Source of the DNA: JBBKWG01 sp037968835
GTDB lineage: Bacteria; Pseudomonadota; Alphaproteobacteria; Rhodobacterales; Rhodobacteraceae
NCBI GenBank assembly: GCA_037968835.1
Contig: JBBKWG010000167.1
Coordinates: 1 to 15,300, forward strand
Direction of reading: 5' to 3'
Length of the DNA stretch: 15,300 bases
Of the stretch, positions 1 to 7,979 are shown piece by piece; position 1 is the first letter of the stretch; every line of letters begins with the position of its first letter. The notes beneath the pieces were generated by a model. That model was given only the letters and a program-made list of their open reading frames with translations, did not search any database and had not been told where the DNA came from. The position numbers were made by a program, and so were the translations under genes.

Positions 1-761
1 TTCGAGGGATCAAGGTCGATCCAGTCTTCGAACGCGGGCCGAAGTCGCTTGCCGCCGTCAGGCAGGCCCATGGCAAGGTGATAGCACGCCTCGGCCACGA
101 GCGGCGACATGAACGACAGCGGATCGAATGGTTCGAGAATCGTTTCAGCTTCGACATAGTGCAGCGCCATACGCCGCCAGGCGGGCTTGTGCTGGTCCTC
201 GGGCCAGAAATCAGCGCGGCAGCTTGCGCCGACGATCATGTGCGCGCGAGCGGCCAAAACGGCAAGGACATGGTCAGTCGGAGACTGGCGCTGGCGTACC
301 ACAAAACGTTCGACCTCGGCCTCTGCCAGAACGATTTGGTCAATGTTGTCGCGGGGCATTTCGTCCAGAAGCGACTGCAGGCCCGCCAGACACGTTTCGA
401 TACCGAGTTCGTGCTTGCGCATTCCGCCCGGCGTCGACGCCAACTCGTTCTCCCAGTGGGAGATCTGCCTCGAAAGGGTAAGCCAATCGTCGGCGACAGC
501 CAGTTGGCTGACTCGGTTGATCACCGTCGCGCGTTCGATATGGTCGGGGTCGTTTTGCACGACCGGCACCAGCAATTCGCGGGAAACATCGCTTTTGCCG
601 GTCCTAGCGTCGTGCCGATTACCAGAAGTGCGCCGCCGTCGAACACGTCGTTGGCCGACGAAGACCGACAATAGTAACGACGCGGCGAAAGCTACCCCGA
701 CGCTTTGGGTCGCAGCGTCTGTCGCAAGCACGGACAGCGCGGAAAAATCGGCAGGCAGCAT
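1..761 (-). CDS. Membrane-anchored protein of unknown function (C-terminus cut by left edge)
   Basis: I do not recognise this protein with confidence. The frame is open from the ATG at 761 to the window edge, so 253 residues are visible and the stop is outside. A GGAG sits about 7 bases before the ATG. Residues about 17-36 form one hydrophobic segment (VGVAFAASLLLSVFVG), followed at once by RRVRRRR, which suggests an outside N-terminus and a large cytoplasmic domain. The rest is mostly helical and rich in Trp, Glu, Arg and Leu; the spacing of Ala/Leu and the phrase EPFDPLSF resemble helical-repeat (TPR-like or DUF4034-like) proteins, but that is only an impression. It lies 81 bases downstream of the acyltransferase gene on the same strand and may be cotranscribed with it. 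Plus-strand reading frames across this stretch have the arginine-rich look of shadows. Confidence 0.8.
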   Translation of the reverse strand, partial: MLPADFSALSVLATDAATQSVGVAFAASLLLSVFVGQRRVRRRRTSGNRHDARTGKSDVSRELLVPVVQNDPDHIERATVINRVSQLAVADDWLTLSRQISHWENELASTPGGMRKHELGIETCLAGLQSLLDEMPRDNIDQIVLAEAEVERFVVRQRQSPTDHVLAVLAARAHMIVGASCRADFWPEDQHKPAWRRMALHYVEAETILEPFDPLSFMSPLVAEACYHLAMGLPDGGKRLRPAFEDWIDLDPS

Positions 762-842
762 GGACGTCTCCGGATCAACTTTCCGAGTGTCCAAGGAATT
801 TTCGTCAACTTTATGGCGGGTGAGGAGATTTGCGGTTCGCGC

Positions 843-1754
843 CTAGCGAGCCCAGGCTGGAAGCCGCGTGTTCTGCACGATCGAAACCGTCGGGGCGTGA
901 CGTCCGCCCAGAGCCAGCGTGGCGCGACGCAGAAGCTCGATACCCTCGTCTGATTTCGAGGGAATTGCCGAAGGCGAGATCGCCTCGCCGATCGTTATGC
1001 GATAGGGCTGCCGGTCCTTGTTCAACGTCTCGTAGAACAGTGTGATGTCGCGCAGCGTCGGATGGATGAAGTCGAACAAGTAGAAAAGGGCGGAATTTCG
1101 CGCGCGGATGTTCACCGGGATGACAGGAAGGTCGAACTTGCGGGCTATCATCGCCGCCGACGCCATCCAGTCGCGTTCATGCAGCCTTAACCCACGGCGC
1201 TTGGCCAGCCGCCCAGCCGGGAATATCACCCCCAACCGCCCGGCTTCTATCGCAGTTTTCGTGTATTGCATCGTTTCGCGCGTCTTGCTGTGACTGCGTT
1301 TGTCGCGCCGCCACTCGACCGGTGCTATCAGACTTTCGAACTGGGGCAGGATCCGCAGGATATCGGAGTTGGCATAGATGAACAGGTCGGGCCTGATCTG
1401 CCAGATCGCATTGTGCAGCATTATCCCGTCGGCAATCCCGGTCGGATGGTTGGCGACAAGCAGCGCCGGGCCCTGGCGCGGGATGTTTTCAAGTCCGGTG
1501 ACTTTCACGTCGCGGGCCAGCAATCCGGCAATGTGGTGCATGATTCGATCTGTTGGCCAGTCACGATAAAGGGTGCCAAGAGCAATTGTCTTGCCATAAC
1601 CAAGCAGAGACATCAGGGCCTGACGGGCCGGAGCGGCGAATATCGTGTCTTCAAAAAGCCACGGAGCACGCTCGGCAATCAACGGATCAATTCTATCTTT
1701 CATGACAGCACAGAATAAGGAATCGGTAACAGGATAATGACGCGAGTCTATCAT
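843..1754 (-). CDS. Lysophospholipid/glycerol acyltransferase family protein (PlsC-like)
   Basis: Probably a membrane-associated acyltransferase that moves an acyl chain onto a lysophospholipid, glycerophosphate or ornithine-lipid type acceptor. The seen signature is NHPTGIADG at residues 102-110, an NH-X5-D form of the catalytic His/Asp box found in one branch of the PlsC/LPLAT superfamily. FPAGR at 178-182 fits the phosphate-binding block, and VIPVNIRARNS near 211-221 fits the later VPV block. Length, 303 residues, suits this branch, which carries a longer N-terminal part than classical PlsC. The start is uncertain: neither ATG 1754 nor the in-frame ATG at 1703 (Met18) has a clear ribosome binding site. 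It follows the PH-like membrane protein after a 103-base gap on the same strand. The acceptor lipid cannot be read from the sequence; OlsA-like activity is one possibility. Confidence 0.85.
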   Translation of the reverse strand: MIDSRHYPVTDSLFCAVMKDRIDPLIAERAPWLFEDTIFAAPARQALMSLLGYGKTIALGTLYRDWPTDRIMHHIAGLLARDVKVTGLENIPRQGPALLVANHPTGIADGIMLHNAIWQIRPDLFIYANSDILRILPQFESLIAPVEWRRDKRSHSKTRETMQYTKTAIEAGRLGVIFPAGRLAKRRGLRLHERDWMASAAMIARKFDLPVIPVNIRARNSALFYLFDFIHPTLRDITLFYETLNKDRQPYRITIGEAISPSAIPSKSDEGIELLRRATLALGGRHAPTVSIVQNTRLPAWAR

Positions 1755-1857
1755 CGAAGTAGAGGTTTTACATCCAAGCGCCTGCCATCAAGGCGGAATT
1801 CGGCCCAGATCGCATTCTGAAAAGACGCGAGCCCGCAAAAAGTTCCGAACAACAGCG

Positions 1858-2286
1858 TCAGGCCGTGAAAAGCACTCGCCTCACCGTGACGCCGCGTTGC
1901 TCAAGCGCAAGATCGAAAGCCCGCCCGCCCGGAAGGCACTCGGCGGGCAAGCGCAGCTTCTGCCCATCCCTCAGCGTCAGCGAAGCGCGCTGCGAAAAGT
2001 CGAGTGCGGTGCGGATGCGGACCACGTCGATCTCGGAAAGCCGAATCTGTCCCGTTCGATTGCCGGATTTCCATGACAGCGTCGTTTCGTCGACAATCAC
2101 CTCGGTCTGCGAATTGCGGGCGATTTCCCAAATTGCCGGAGCAATGAGCAACGCAAAAGCGGCAACAATCAGCGGGTGCGCACGCACCGTGAATGTCAGA
2201 ATAACAAGCAAGATCAAAGCGATTAACGCAGTAACCAATCCCGCAGGACGGCGAGCCGATTTACGAAACACGAAGGGTTCAGGCAT
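1858..2286 (-). CDS. Small membrane protein with two helices and a PH-like C-terminal domain
   Basis: A 142-residue protein of unknown function. A short basic N-terminus (FRKSARR) leads into two hydrophobic helices at about 16-34 and 38-55 with a tight turn between them, so both termini should be cytoplasmic. Residues about 60-140 alternate short strands and turns (TEVIVDETTLSWK, RASLTLRDGQKLRLP), the pattern of bacterial PH-like (bPH) domains attached to membrane hairpins. Its ATG lies inside the end of pepN; the two frames overlap by 8 bases, so translation is probably coupled to pepN. Family placement rests on pattern only. Partner and role are unknown; association with the membrane or with the downstream acyltransferase is a guess from position. 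Confidence 0.8.
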   Translation of the reverse strand: MPEPFVFRKSARRPAGLVTALIALILLVILTFTVRAHPLIVAAFALLIAPAIWEIARNSQTEVIVDETTLSWKSGNRTGQIRLSEIDVVRIRTALDFSQRASLTLRDGQKLRLPAECLPGGRAFDLALEQRGVTVRRVLFTA

Positions 2287-4852
2287 CCAGAATCCGTGAA
2301 ACCATTTCCGTCATATCGCGGCTGAGGCCCGGCGTGGATCGGATGCGTTCAAGCTGACTTCGCATCAGATCCTGTCGGTCGGCATCGTAGCGTCGCCACG
2401 TCTCGAACGGCGTGACCATGCGGGCGGCTGTCTGCGGATTGAGAGGGTCGAGGCGCAGCAGCCAGTCGGCAACAAAAGCGTAACCGGCACCGATCGGGTC
2501 ATGAAATCCTGCGGTATTGGCGCTTAGAGATCCGACGACCGACCGGAATCGGTTCGGGACCTTCAGATCGAAAACGGCGCTTTCAGAAATCTGCCGAGCG
2601 CGCGCGACGGCGGTTTCAGGGGCAGCGCGCGATATCTGGACACCGCACCATTTGTCGACAACGTTGGGATCATTTTTCCAGCGATCATAAAAAGTTGCCA
2701 GCTCTGGCTCACCCTCGCCGACGTCGATGAGACAGGTCAGTGCGCCAAGACTCTCGGTCATGTTGTCGGCACTGGCAAAAAGAACGCGCGCCATTTCCGC
2801 GCCCAAAGCTTGCGTAAGATATGACAATGCGGTGAGGCGGAGCGACCGTCGTCCGGCAGACTGGGCGTCAGGCGAATAGGGCTGCTGGGTCGCCATTTCT
2901 GCATAGAGTCGCGTCAGAGAACCATCCAAGCGACGACCAATCTCGGATTTCAGCGCGAGATGCGTTGCATGGATGCCAATTGGGTCGGGGGTGAGGCCAG
3001 CGTTGTAAAGGCTTTGGGCCGTGTCGTCCTCGGACGGCAAACTCAGCGCGAAAGCGCGAAAGGCGGGGTCGAGAGTGCTGTCGTTAAGCATTGCGCCGAG
3101 TGCTTCGATGAACGCCGGGTCAGGCGCAGCGCCCTCGGTGAGCATTGCGACGATCTGCGCCTTGGCCACCTGGCGTCCGGCCTCCCACTTGTTGAACGGA
3201 TCGGTATCGTGGGCCAGAAGGAACAAACGCTCGGCGGTATCGCTTTCGCGCTCGATGATGACAGGTGCCGAAAAGCTGCGCAGAATCGACGGGATTGGCC
3301 GCGTCGCGAGTCCCTCAAAGGCGAAAGTCTGGGTGGCCTCGGTCATCTCGAGAACGGTGGTCGGAACAACTTCGTCGCCGTTTGGATTGATTAATCCAAC
3401 AGCGATCGGAATGACCATCGGTTCCTTTTTCTTCTGGCCTGGCGTCGGCGCGATTCTCTGTTCGAAATGAAGCGAATAGGTGCCGTCCTTGAAGTCGTCT
3501 CGGACTTTCAGATGAGGCGTTCCAGCCTGCGTATACCAGCGTTTGAACTGGCCGAGGTCACGTCCAGTTGCGTCTCGGAATACCGTGAGCCAGTCTTCGA
3601 TTGTAGCGGCGTCGCCATCGTGTCGGTCAAAGTACAGGGCGAGCGCATTGTCATAGCCGGCGTCGCCGACAAGGCGCTTGAGCATACCGATCACTTCGGC
3701 ACCCTTCTCGTAAACGGTCGAGGTGTAGAAGTTGTTGATCTCGATATATTCTTCCGGCCGGACATTATGCGCGAGCGGTCCGTTGTCCTCGCGAAACTGC
3801 GTTGCCCGAAGCGTCAGCACGTCGTCGATGCGCTTGACCGCATGCGAGCGCATGTCGCCGGAAAACTGCTGATCGCGAAAAACCGTAAGACCTTCCTTCA
3901 GGCAAAGCTGAAACCAGTCGCGGCAGGTTATGCGATTGCCTGTCCAGTTGTGAAAGTATTCATGCGCGACAATGCCTTCGATCGATTCGTAGTCGCGGTC
4001 GGTCGCCGTTTCCGGACTTGCCAGGACATATTTGGAATTGAAGATGTTGAGACCCTTGTTCTCCATCGCGCCAGCGTTGAAGTCATCGACCGCTACCAGA
4101 TTGAACACGTCCAGATCATAGGCGCGCCCGTAAACCCGTTCGTCCCATTCCATCGAACGCTTCAACGCATCCAGCGCATAGGCGCACTTGTCCTCGTCGC
4201 CGGGACGCACCCAGATGTTGAGATCGACCTCGCGCCCTTCGCCGGTGGTGTGATGCCCCGAATGCGCCACTAGGTCGCCCGCAACCAACGCGAACAGATA
4301 GCTGGGCTTGGGCCAGGGGTCATGCCATTCGGCCCAACCCTCGCCGCTCGCGACCCGGTTTCCATTCGACATGAGGATCGGCAGATCGCTTTCGATCCGA
4401 ACCGTGAAGCGCGCCATGACGTCCGGGCGATCCGGGTAGAACGTGATCTTGCGAAATCCCTCGGCCTCGCATTGCGTGCAATACATGCCCTTGGACATGT
4501 AGAGCCCTTCGAGCGACGTGTTGGTTTCCGGCGATATTTCGACGTCGGCCTCCCACACGAACGGGCGATCCGGCACCGGGACGGTCAGTCCCGTTGGCGT
4601 CATTTTCGGCGCTACTGGCCGTCCGTCGATCATCGCCCTGACAAGGTCCAGTTTCTCGCCATCAAGAGTGAAACTGCGGTCACTGCTTTCCGGGTTCGGT
4701 CGGAAGGATATGCGCGACGTGACTTTTGTCGCCGTCGGGTGGAGTTGTAAGGTCAGGTGAACGTCGTCGATCAGCCAAGCCGGGGGAAAATATTCGGACA
4801 GCTTTATCGTCTTGGGTGCGTCAGTTTGCATCGGCTGTCCTTGATGAGTCAT
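2279..4852 (-). CDS. pepN: Aminopeptidase N, M1 family zinc metallopeptidase
   Basis: Cytoplasmic broad-specificity aminopeptidase that removes N-terminal residues from peptides during protein turnover. All M1 hallmarks are present: GAMEN near residues 261-265 (binds the substrate amino terminus), and the zinc site HEYFH at 297-301 followed by Glu320 in LKEGLT, an HEXXH-X18-E arrangement. Tyr in NNFYTSTVYEKGAEV fits the transition-state tyrosine region. Long stretches closely match the E. coli-type PepN subfamily, including CTQCEAEGFR, DRPDVMARFT and the C-terminal NPNVVDKW/NRFRSVVG part. At 857 residues it is full length. The in-frame ATG at 4831 (Met8, giving 850 residues) has an AAGGA at good spacing and may be the true start; ATG 4852 is the longest option. 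It is divergent from the gene at 4933 and overlaps the next gene by 8 bases. Confidence 0.97.
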   Translation of the reverse strand: MTHQGQPMQTDAPKTIKLSEYFPPAWLIDDVHLTLQLHPTATKVTSRISFRPNPESSDRSFTLDGEKLDLVRAMIDGRPVAPKMTPTGLTVPVPDRPFVWEADVEISPETNTSLEGLYMSKGMYCTQCEAEGFRKITFYPDRPDVMARFTVRIESDLPILMSNGNRVASGEGWAEWHDPWPKPSYLFALVAGDLVAHSGHHTTGEGREVDLNIWVRPGDEDKCAYALDALKRSMEWDERVYGRAYDLDVFNLVAVDDFNAGAMENKGLNIFNSKYVLASPETATDRDYESIEGIVAHEYFHNWTGNRITCRDWFQLCLKEGLTVFRDQQFSGDMRSHAVKRIDDVLTLRATQFREDNGPLAHNVRPEEYIEINNFYTSTVYEKGAEVIGMLKRLVGDAGYDNALALYFDRHDGDAATIEDWLTVFRDATGRDLGQFKRWYTQAGTPHLKVRDDFKDGTYSLHFEQRIAPTPGQKKKEPMVIPIAVGLINPNGDEVVPTTVLEMTEATQTFAFEGLATRPIPSILRSFSAPVIIERESDTAERLFLLAHDTDPFNKWEAGRQVAKAQIVAMLTEGAAPDPAFIEALGAMLNDSTLDPAFRAFALSLPSEDDTAQSLYNAGLTPDPIGIHATHLALKSEIGRRLDGSLTRLYAEMATQQPYSPDAQSAGRRSLRLTALSYLTQALGAEMARVLFASADNMTESLGALTCLIDVGEGEPELATFYDRWKNDPNVVDKWCGVQISRAAPETAVARARQISESAVFDLKVPNRFRSVVGSLSANTAGFHDPIGAGYAFVADWLLRLDPLNPQTAARMVTPFETWRRYDADRQDLMRSQLERIRSTPGLSRDMTEMVSRILDA
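4829..4844 (-). promoter_or_regulatory. Ribosome binding site favouring the second pepN start
   Basis: On the minus strand AAGGA is followed by CAGCCG and an ATG at 4831. This is a better-spaced Shine-Dalgarno than the weak GAAG before the ATG at 4852. It argues that PepN may begin at MQTDAP, seven residues later than the longest frame. Confidence 0.45.
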
Positions 4853-4892
4853 CGGAACTTCGTTTCCGGCGTGACGTTAATCCGGTGACACA

Positions 4893-4917
4893 TGGCCCGC
4901 AACTTGCTGGCCCGCAA
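4893..4917 (+). repeat. 10-bp direct repeat TGGCCCGCAA, two copies, in divergent promoter region
   Basis: TGGCCCGCAA occurs at 4893-4902 and again at 4908-4917, a period of 15 bases. Both copies lie in the 80-base gap between the divergent pepN and the small membrane protein gene. On the minus strand each copy reads TTGCGGGCCA, whose TTG could sit in a weak -35 box for pepN. It could be a regulator site or chance. Confidence 0.4.
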
Positions 4918-4932
4918 ATGAGAGGACACATC

Positions 4933-5157
4933 ATGACGGCACCGAATACAAACGTTGAAAAGCAGACGCGTCGCCACAAAGGGTCGCTGGGTGGAATTGC
5001 ACTGGCAATCGCACTCGCCATTATCGTCATCGCGGGTTTGTTTTTCTGGTCCACTCCCGAAGCAACCACAGATGCGACCGATACAGTCGAGACCATAAAC
5101 CCAGATGCAGTCGAGACGACGACCATAGACACTGAGGGCGCTGTCGCGGACCAGTGA
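4933..5157 (+). CDS. Small single-pass membrane protein with acidic Thr-rich tail
   Basis: A 74-residue protein of unknown function. The start at ATG 4933 is chosen because AGAGGA (4921-4926) lies 6 bases before it; a longer in-frame version reaching back to 4726 would overlap pepN and its N-terminal part looks non-coding. Residues 1-17 are polar and basic (KQTRRHK), about 18-39 are one strongly hydrophobic helix (GGIALAIALAIIVIAGLFF), and 41-74 are rich in Thr, Asp, Glu, Val and Ala with near-repeats such as DTVET and AVETTT. The charge pattern predicts an inside N-terminus and a periplasmic acidic tail. No lipobox or obvious signal cleavage site is seen. It is divergent from pepN and 115 bases upstream of malate synthase on the same strand. 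Confidence 0.75.
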   Translation: MTAPNTNVEKQTRRHKGSLGGIALAIALAIIVIAGLFFWSTPEATTDATDTVETINPDAVETTTIDTEGAVADQ

Positions 5158-5261
5158 CTAGCGTTCCATTCGGCGGAATTGGCGAAACATTCTGACCAAC
5201 CGCCTGTTGCCTTGGCATCTTGAGCTTCCTAGTGTCCGCCGACATCGAGAATTGCGGGCGC

Positions 5262-5275
5262 AGGGAGCGGAGATG
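5262..5275 (+). promoter_or_regulatory. Ribosome binding site that sets the glcB start
   Basis: AGGGAG at 5262-5267 lies 5 bases before the ATG at 5273. The open frame extends upstream to an ATG at 5207, but those 22 residues lack a Shine-Dalgarno and do not look like malate synthase, so 5273 is preferred. The gap 5158-5272 holds no gene; TTGCCT (5207) and TAGTGT (5230), 17 bases apart, are a weak promoter candidate. Confidence 0.6.
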
Positions 5276-7417
5276 CAAGGCACAGTAAAGAAAGCCGATC
5301 TGAGTGTGGCGTCGGACTTGTATGAGTTCGTCGAAAACGAAGCTCTGCCGGGAACGGGCGTGTCGTCGGATGATTTCTGGAGCGGGTTCAGCTCACTTGT
5401 TCACGACTTCGGACCGCGCAACGTGGAACTGTTGGAACGTCGCGAAGCACTGCAAACCCAGATCGACGAGTGGCACATCAAGCGGCGCAACCAAAGCCAC
5501 GATCACGACGCCTACAAGGCATTTCTTGAGGAGATTGGTTACCTTTTGCCCGAAGGGAACGATTTCGAGATCGAGACGACCAACACCGATCCGGAAATTG
5601 CGTCCATCCCCGGCCCGCAACTGGTCGTTCCGATCACCAACGCACGTTACGCGCTGAATGCCGCAAACGCCCGGTGGGGCAGTCTTTACGATGCCCTATA
5701 CGGGACCGATGCAATCGACGGTTCGCCGCTGCCGGGTGGCGGGTATGATCGCGGGCGTGGCGCGCGGGTCATCGCCTGGGCACGCGTATTTCTGGACCAG
5801 GCAGTGCCGGTCAGCGGGACAAGTCACGCCGATGCCAGGCGCTATCATGTCAGCAAGGGCCAACTTCTGGTCGATGACCTACCGCTTGTCGATCCCTCGA
5901 AATTTGTCGGATACACTGGCGATCCGCGTGCACCGTCGTCCGTCTTGCTGAAAAACCACGGGTTGCGCGTCGAGCTGAAATTCGACCGGGCGCACATGAT
6001 TGGCAGTCGCGATCAGGCTGGCCTCGCGGATGTGCGTATTGAAAGCGCGATTTCGGCGATCATGGATTGCGAAGATTCGGTGGCTTGCGTCGATGCCGAA
6101 GACAAGGTGATCGCCTATCGAAACTGGCTTGGCCTGATGCAGGGAACTCTGGAGGAGACTTTCAAAAAGGGTGACGCGACCCTGACGCGAAAATTGAACC
6201 CGGACCTCACGTTCACAGGCCCCGACGGCGGTGACGTGACGATCAAGGGCAGGGCTTTGATGCTGGTGCGCAACGTCGGTCATTTGATGCGAAATCCGGC
6301 CATTACCGATCGCAACGGCGAAGACGTCTTTGAGGGTCTGATGGACGCGATGCTGACGGTTTTGATCGCCATGCACGATCTGAAGCGTGATGGCGGTAAT
6401 TCCGTCACCGGGTCGGTCTACGTCGTGAAGCCGAAGATGCATGGCCCCGATGAAGTCGCCTTTTCGGATGCAATCTTCACGCACGTGGAGACGGTCCTGG
6501 GTCTGCCGCTATACACGGTCAAGCTTGGGATCATGGACGAGGAGCGCCGCACTTCGGTCAACCTCAAGGAATGCATCCGCGCCGCGAAACACCGTGTGGC
6601 CTTCATCAATACCGGATTTCTTGACCGCACCGGCGACGAAATCCACACCTCGATGGAGGCCGGGCCGTTCAGTCGCAAGGATTTCATCAAGCGCAAGGCA
6701 TGGATCGGTGCCTATGAAAATCAGAACGTCGACATCGGGCTTGAATGTGGGCTGTCGGGCAAGGCGCAGATCGGCAAGGGCATGTGGGCGATGCCGGACA
6801 TGATGGCGGCGATGCTGGAATCCAAGATCGAGCATCCGAAGTCCGGCGCGAATTGCGCGTGGGTCCCGTCGCCTACGGCAGCCACGATCCATGCTATCCA
6901 CTATCACAAGGTCGATGTGTTTGCGGTGCAGGCGGCGCTAAAGGCTGGCGGGCGGCGCGCTTTTGTCGACACGGTGCTCGATATTCCGCTGGCGGCATAT
7001 CAAGCGTGGACCAATGAGCAGATCCGGCGCGAAGTCGAAAACAACGCCCAAGGCATCCTCGGCTACGTCGTGCGATGGATCAATCAAGGGGTCGGGTGCT
7101 CGAAAGTTCCCGACATCAACAACGTCGGCTTGATGGAAGACCGTGCGACCTGTCGGATCTCGGCCCAGCACATCGCCAACTGGCTGCACCACGGAGTCGT
7201 CAGTGGCGACGAAGTGATGGACATCATGCGAAAGATGGCCAAGGTCGTGGACGGGCAAAACGCGGACGATCCGTTCTATACTCCGATGGCGCCGGATTTC
7301 GACGGCATCGCCTTTAAAGCGGCTTGTGAACTGGTGATCGAGGGCAGGGAGCAGCCATCGGGATATACCGAGCCGGTTTTGCATCGCAGACGACTCGAAT
7401 TAAAGGCGGCCCGCTGA
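5273..7417 (+). CDS. glcB: Malate synthase G
   Basis: Condenses acetyl-CoA with glyoxylate to malate and CoA in the cytoplasm, completing the glyoxylate shunt or glycolate use. With the start at 5273 it has 714 residues, near the usual ~720 of the monomeric G isoform. Conserved segments appear in family order: AIMDCEDSVACVDA, RNVGHLMRNP (with the active-site Arg near 333), KMHGPDEVAF, GIMDEERRTS (Glu near 423, a Mg ligand), GFLDRTGDE (Asp near 451, the other Mg ligand), GKAQIGKGMWAMPD, WVPSPTAATIHA, and VGLMEDRATCRISAQ carrying the catalytic Asp near 623. The glcG-like gene follows after 45 bases, as in glc operons, but glycolate oxidase genes are absent here, so glyoxylate may come from isocitrate lyase or purine/glycine metabolism elsewhere. 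Confidence 0.98.
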   Translation: MQGTVKKADLSVASDLYEFVENEALPGTGVSSDDFWSGFSSLVHDFGPRNVELLERREALQTQIDEWHIKRRNQSHDHDAYKAFLEEIGYLLPEGNDFEIETTNTDPEIASIPGPQLVVPITNARYALNAANARWGSLYDALYGTDAIDGSPLPGGGYDRGRGARVIAWARVFLDQAVPVSGTSHADARRYHVSKGQLLVDDLPLVDPSKFVGYTGDPRAPSSVLLKNHGLRVELKFDRAHMIGSRDQAGLADVRIESAISAIMDCEDSVACVDAEDKVIAYRNWLGLMQGTLEETFKKGDATLTRKLNPDLTFTGPDGGDVTIKGRALMLVRNVGHLMRNPAITDRNGEDVFEGLMDAMLTVLIAMHDLKRDGGNSVTGSVYVVKPKMHGPDEVAFSDAIFTHVETVLGLPLYTVKLGIMDEERRTSVNLKECIRAAKHRVAFINTGFLDRTGDEIHTSMEAGPFSRKDFIKRKAWIGAYENQNVDIGLECGLSGKAQIGKGMWAMPDMMAAMLESKIEHPKSGANCAWVPSPTAATIHAIHYHKVDVFAVQAALKAGGRRAFVDTVLDIPLAAYQAWTNEQIRREVENNAQGILGYVVRWINQGVGCSKVPDINNVGLMEDRATCRISAQHIANWLHHGVVSGDEVMDIMRKMAKVVDGQNADDPFYTPMAPDFDGIAFKAACELVIEGREQPSGYTEPVLHRRRLELKAAR

Positions 7418-7462
7418 GCGTCCTGTAATTGGCGGATGATGAAAACAGGGTAAGGAACTGGA

Positions 7463-7891
7463 ATGGCTGAATTAAGTCTTTCGAAGGCGCGCTCGATAAT
7501 GCGCGGAACGCTGAAGCGAGCCCGCGAACTTGAACTGAAGCCGCTTTCGGTCGTCGTTCTGGATGCCGGAGGCCACGTCAAGGTTTTCGAGCGCGAAGAT
7601 GGTGCCAGTCCCGGCAGGTTCGAAATCGCCCGTGGCAAGGCTTACGGCGTCGTCATGACTGGTATGCCGGGTTCGGCGATCCATGCGCGGGCCGAAGAAC
7701 AGCCGTATTTCGTCAATGCTCTGAACGGAGCGTTTGGCGGGCGGGTCATCCCAGTGAAAGGCGGCGTTCTTATCCGCGACAAACGCGACCGTGTCCTGGG
7801 CGCCATTGGCGTGACCGGTGACACTTCCGACAACGATGCCGACGTTGCGCTGGCCGGGATCGAAAGCGCGGGGCTGATCGGCGAGGCTTAG
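7463..7891 (+). CDS. glcG: GlcG/HbpS family protein (DUF336-type)
   Basis: A 142-residue member of the GlcG/HbpS-like family. Members are known as haem-binding or accessory proteins, and one is encoded in the E. coli glycolate operon with unknown exact role. Visible family traits are the N-terminal helix LSLSKARSIMRGTLKRAREL, then PLSVVVLDAGGHVKVFEREDGA, the helix with RGKAYGVV, and the C-terminal GGVLIRDKRDRVLGAIGVTG followed by DNDADVALAGIE. There is no signal peptide, so the protein should be cytoplasmic. TAAGGA lies about 8 bases before the ATG. It sits 45 bases after glcB and is probably cotranscribed, supporting a link to glyoxylate use. Whether it binds haem is not visible from the sequence. 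Confidence 0.9.
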   Translation: MAELSLSKARSIMRGTLKRARELELKPLSVVVLDAGGHVKVFEREDGASPGRFEIARGKAYGVVMTGMPGSAIHARAEEQPYFVNALNGAFGGRVIPVKGGVLIRDKRDRVLGAIGVTGDTSDNDADVALAGIESAGLIGEA

Positions 7892-7912
7892 GGAAGAAGC
7901 TGATCCGCGCAT

Positions 7913-7979
7913 TTGTGCAAATATTCATCAATTTAGGATTATTGCACAGGAATTGTGCGGAAGCCTTGGTTTTCGCACG
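7913..7979 (+). promoter_or_regulatory. Candidate operator: four phased TGTGC/GCACA boxes
   Basis: The AT-rich 139-base gap before the amidohydrolase gene carries TGTGC at 7914-7918, GCACA at 7944-7948, TGTGC at 7954-7958 and GCACG at 7975-7979. The middle pair forms a perfect inverted repeat, GCACA-GGAAT-TGTGC. GTGCG (7955) and CGCAC (7974) form another 5-bp dyad. Box centres are about 30, 10 and 21 bases apart, close to whole helical turns. TATATT at 7999-8004 could be a -10 box, though no good -35 is seen. The regulator is unknown. Confidence 0.45.

Noticed and set aside
78..846. Several plus-strand open frames at the left edge
   Set aside because: They are Arg/Ser-rich and lie opposite the better minus-strand frame that has a ribosome binding site, a membrane helix and normal composition.
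3467..4273. Plus-strand open frame of 268 codons inside pepN
   Set aside because: It is antisense to the catalytic part of PepN (GAMEN and HEYFH region); composition fits a shadow and no family is recognised.
5160..5190. Possible terminator hairpin CCATTC-GGC-GGAATTGG after the small membrane protein gene
   Set aside because: The stem needs a bulge and there is no T-run after it, so it is not supported as a terminator.
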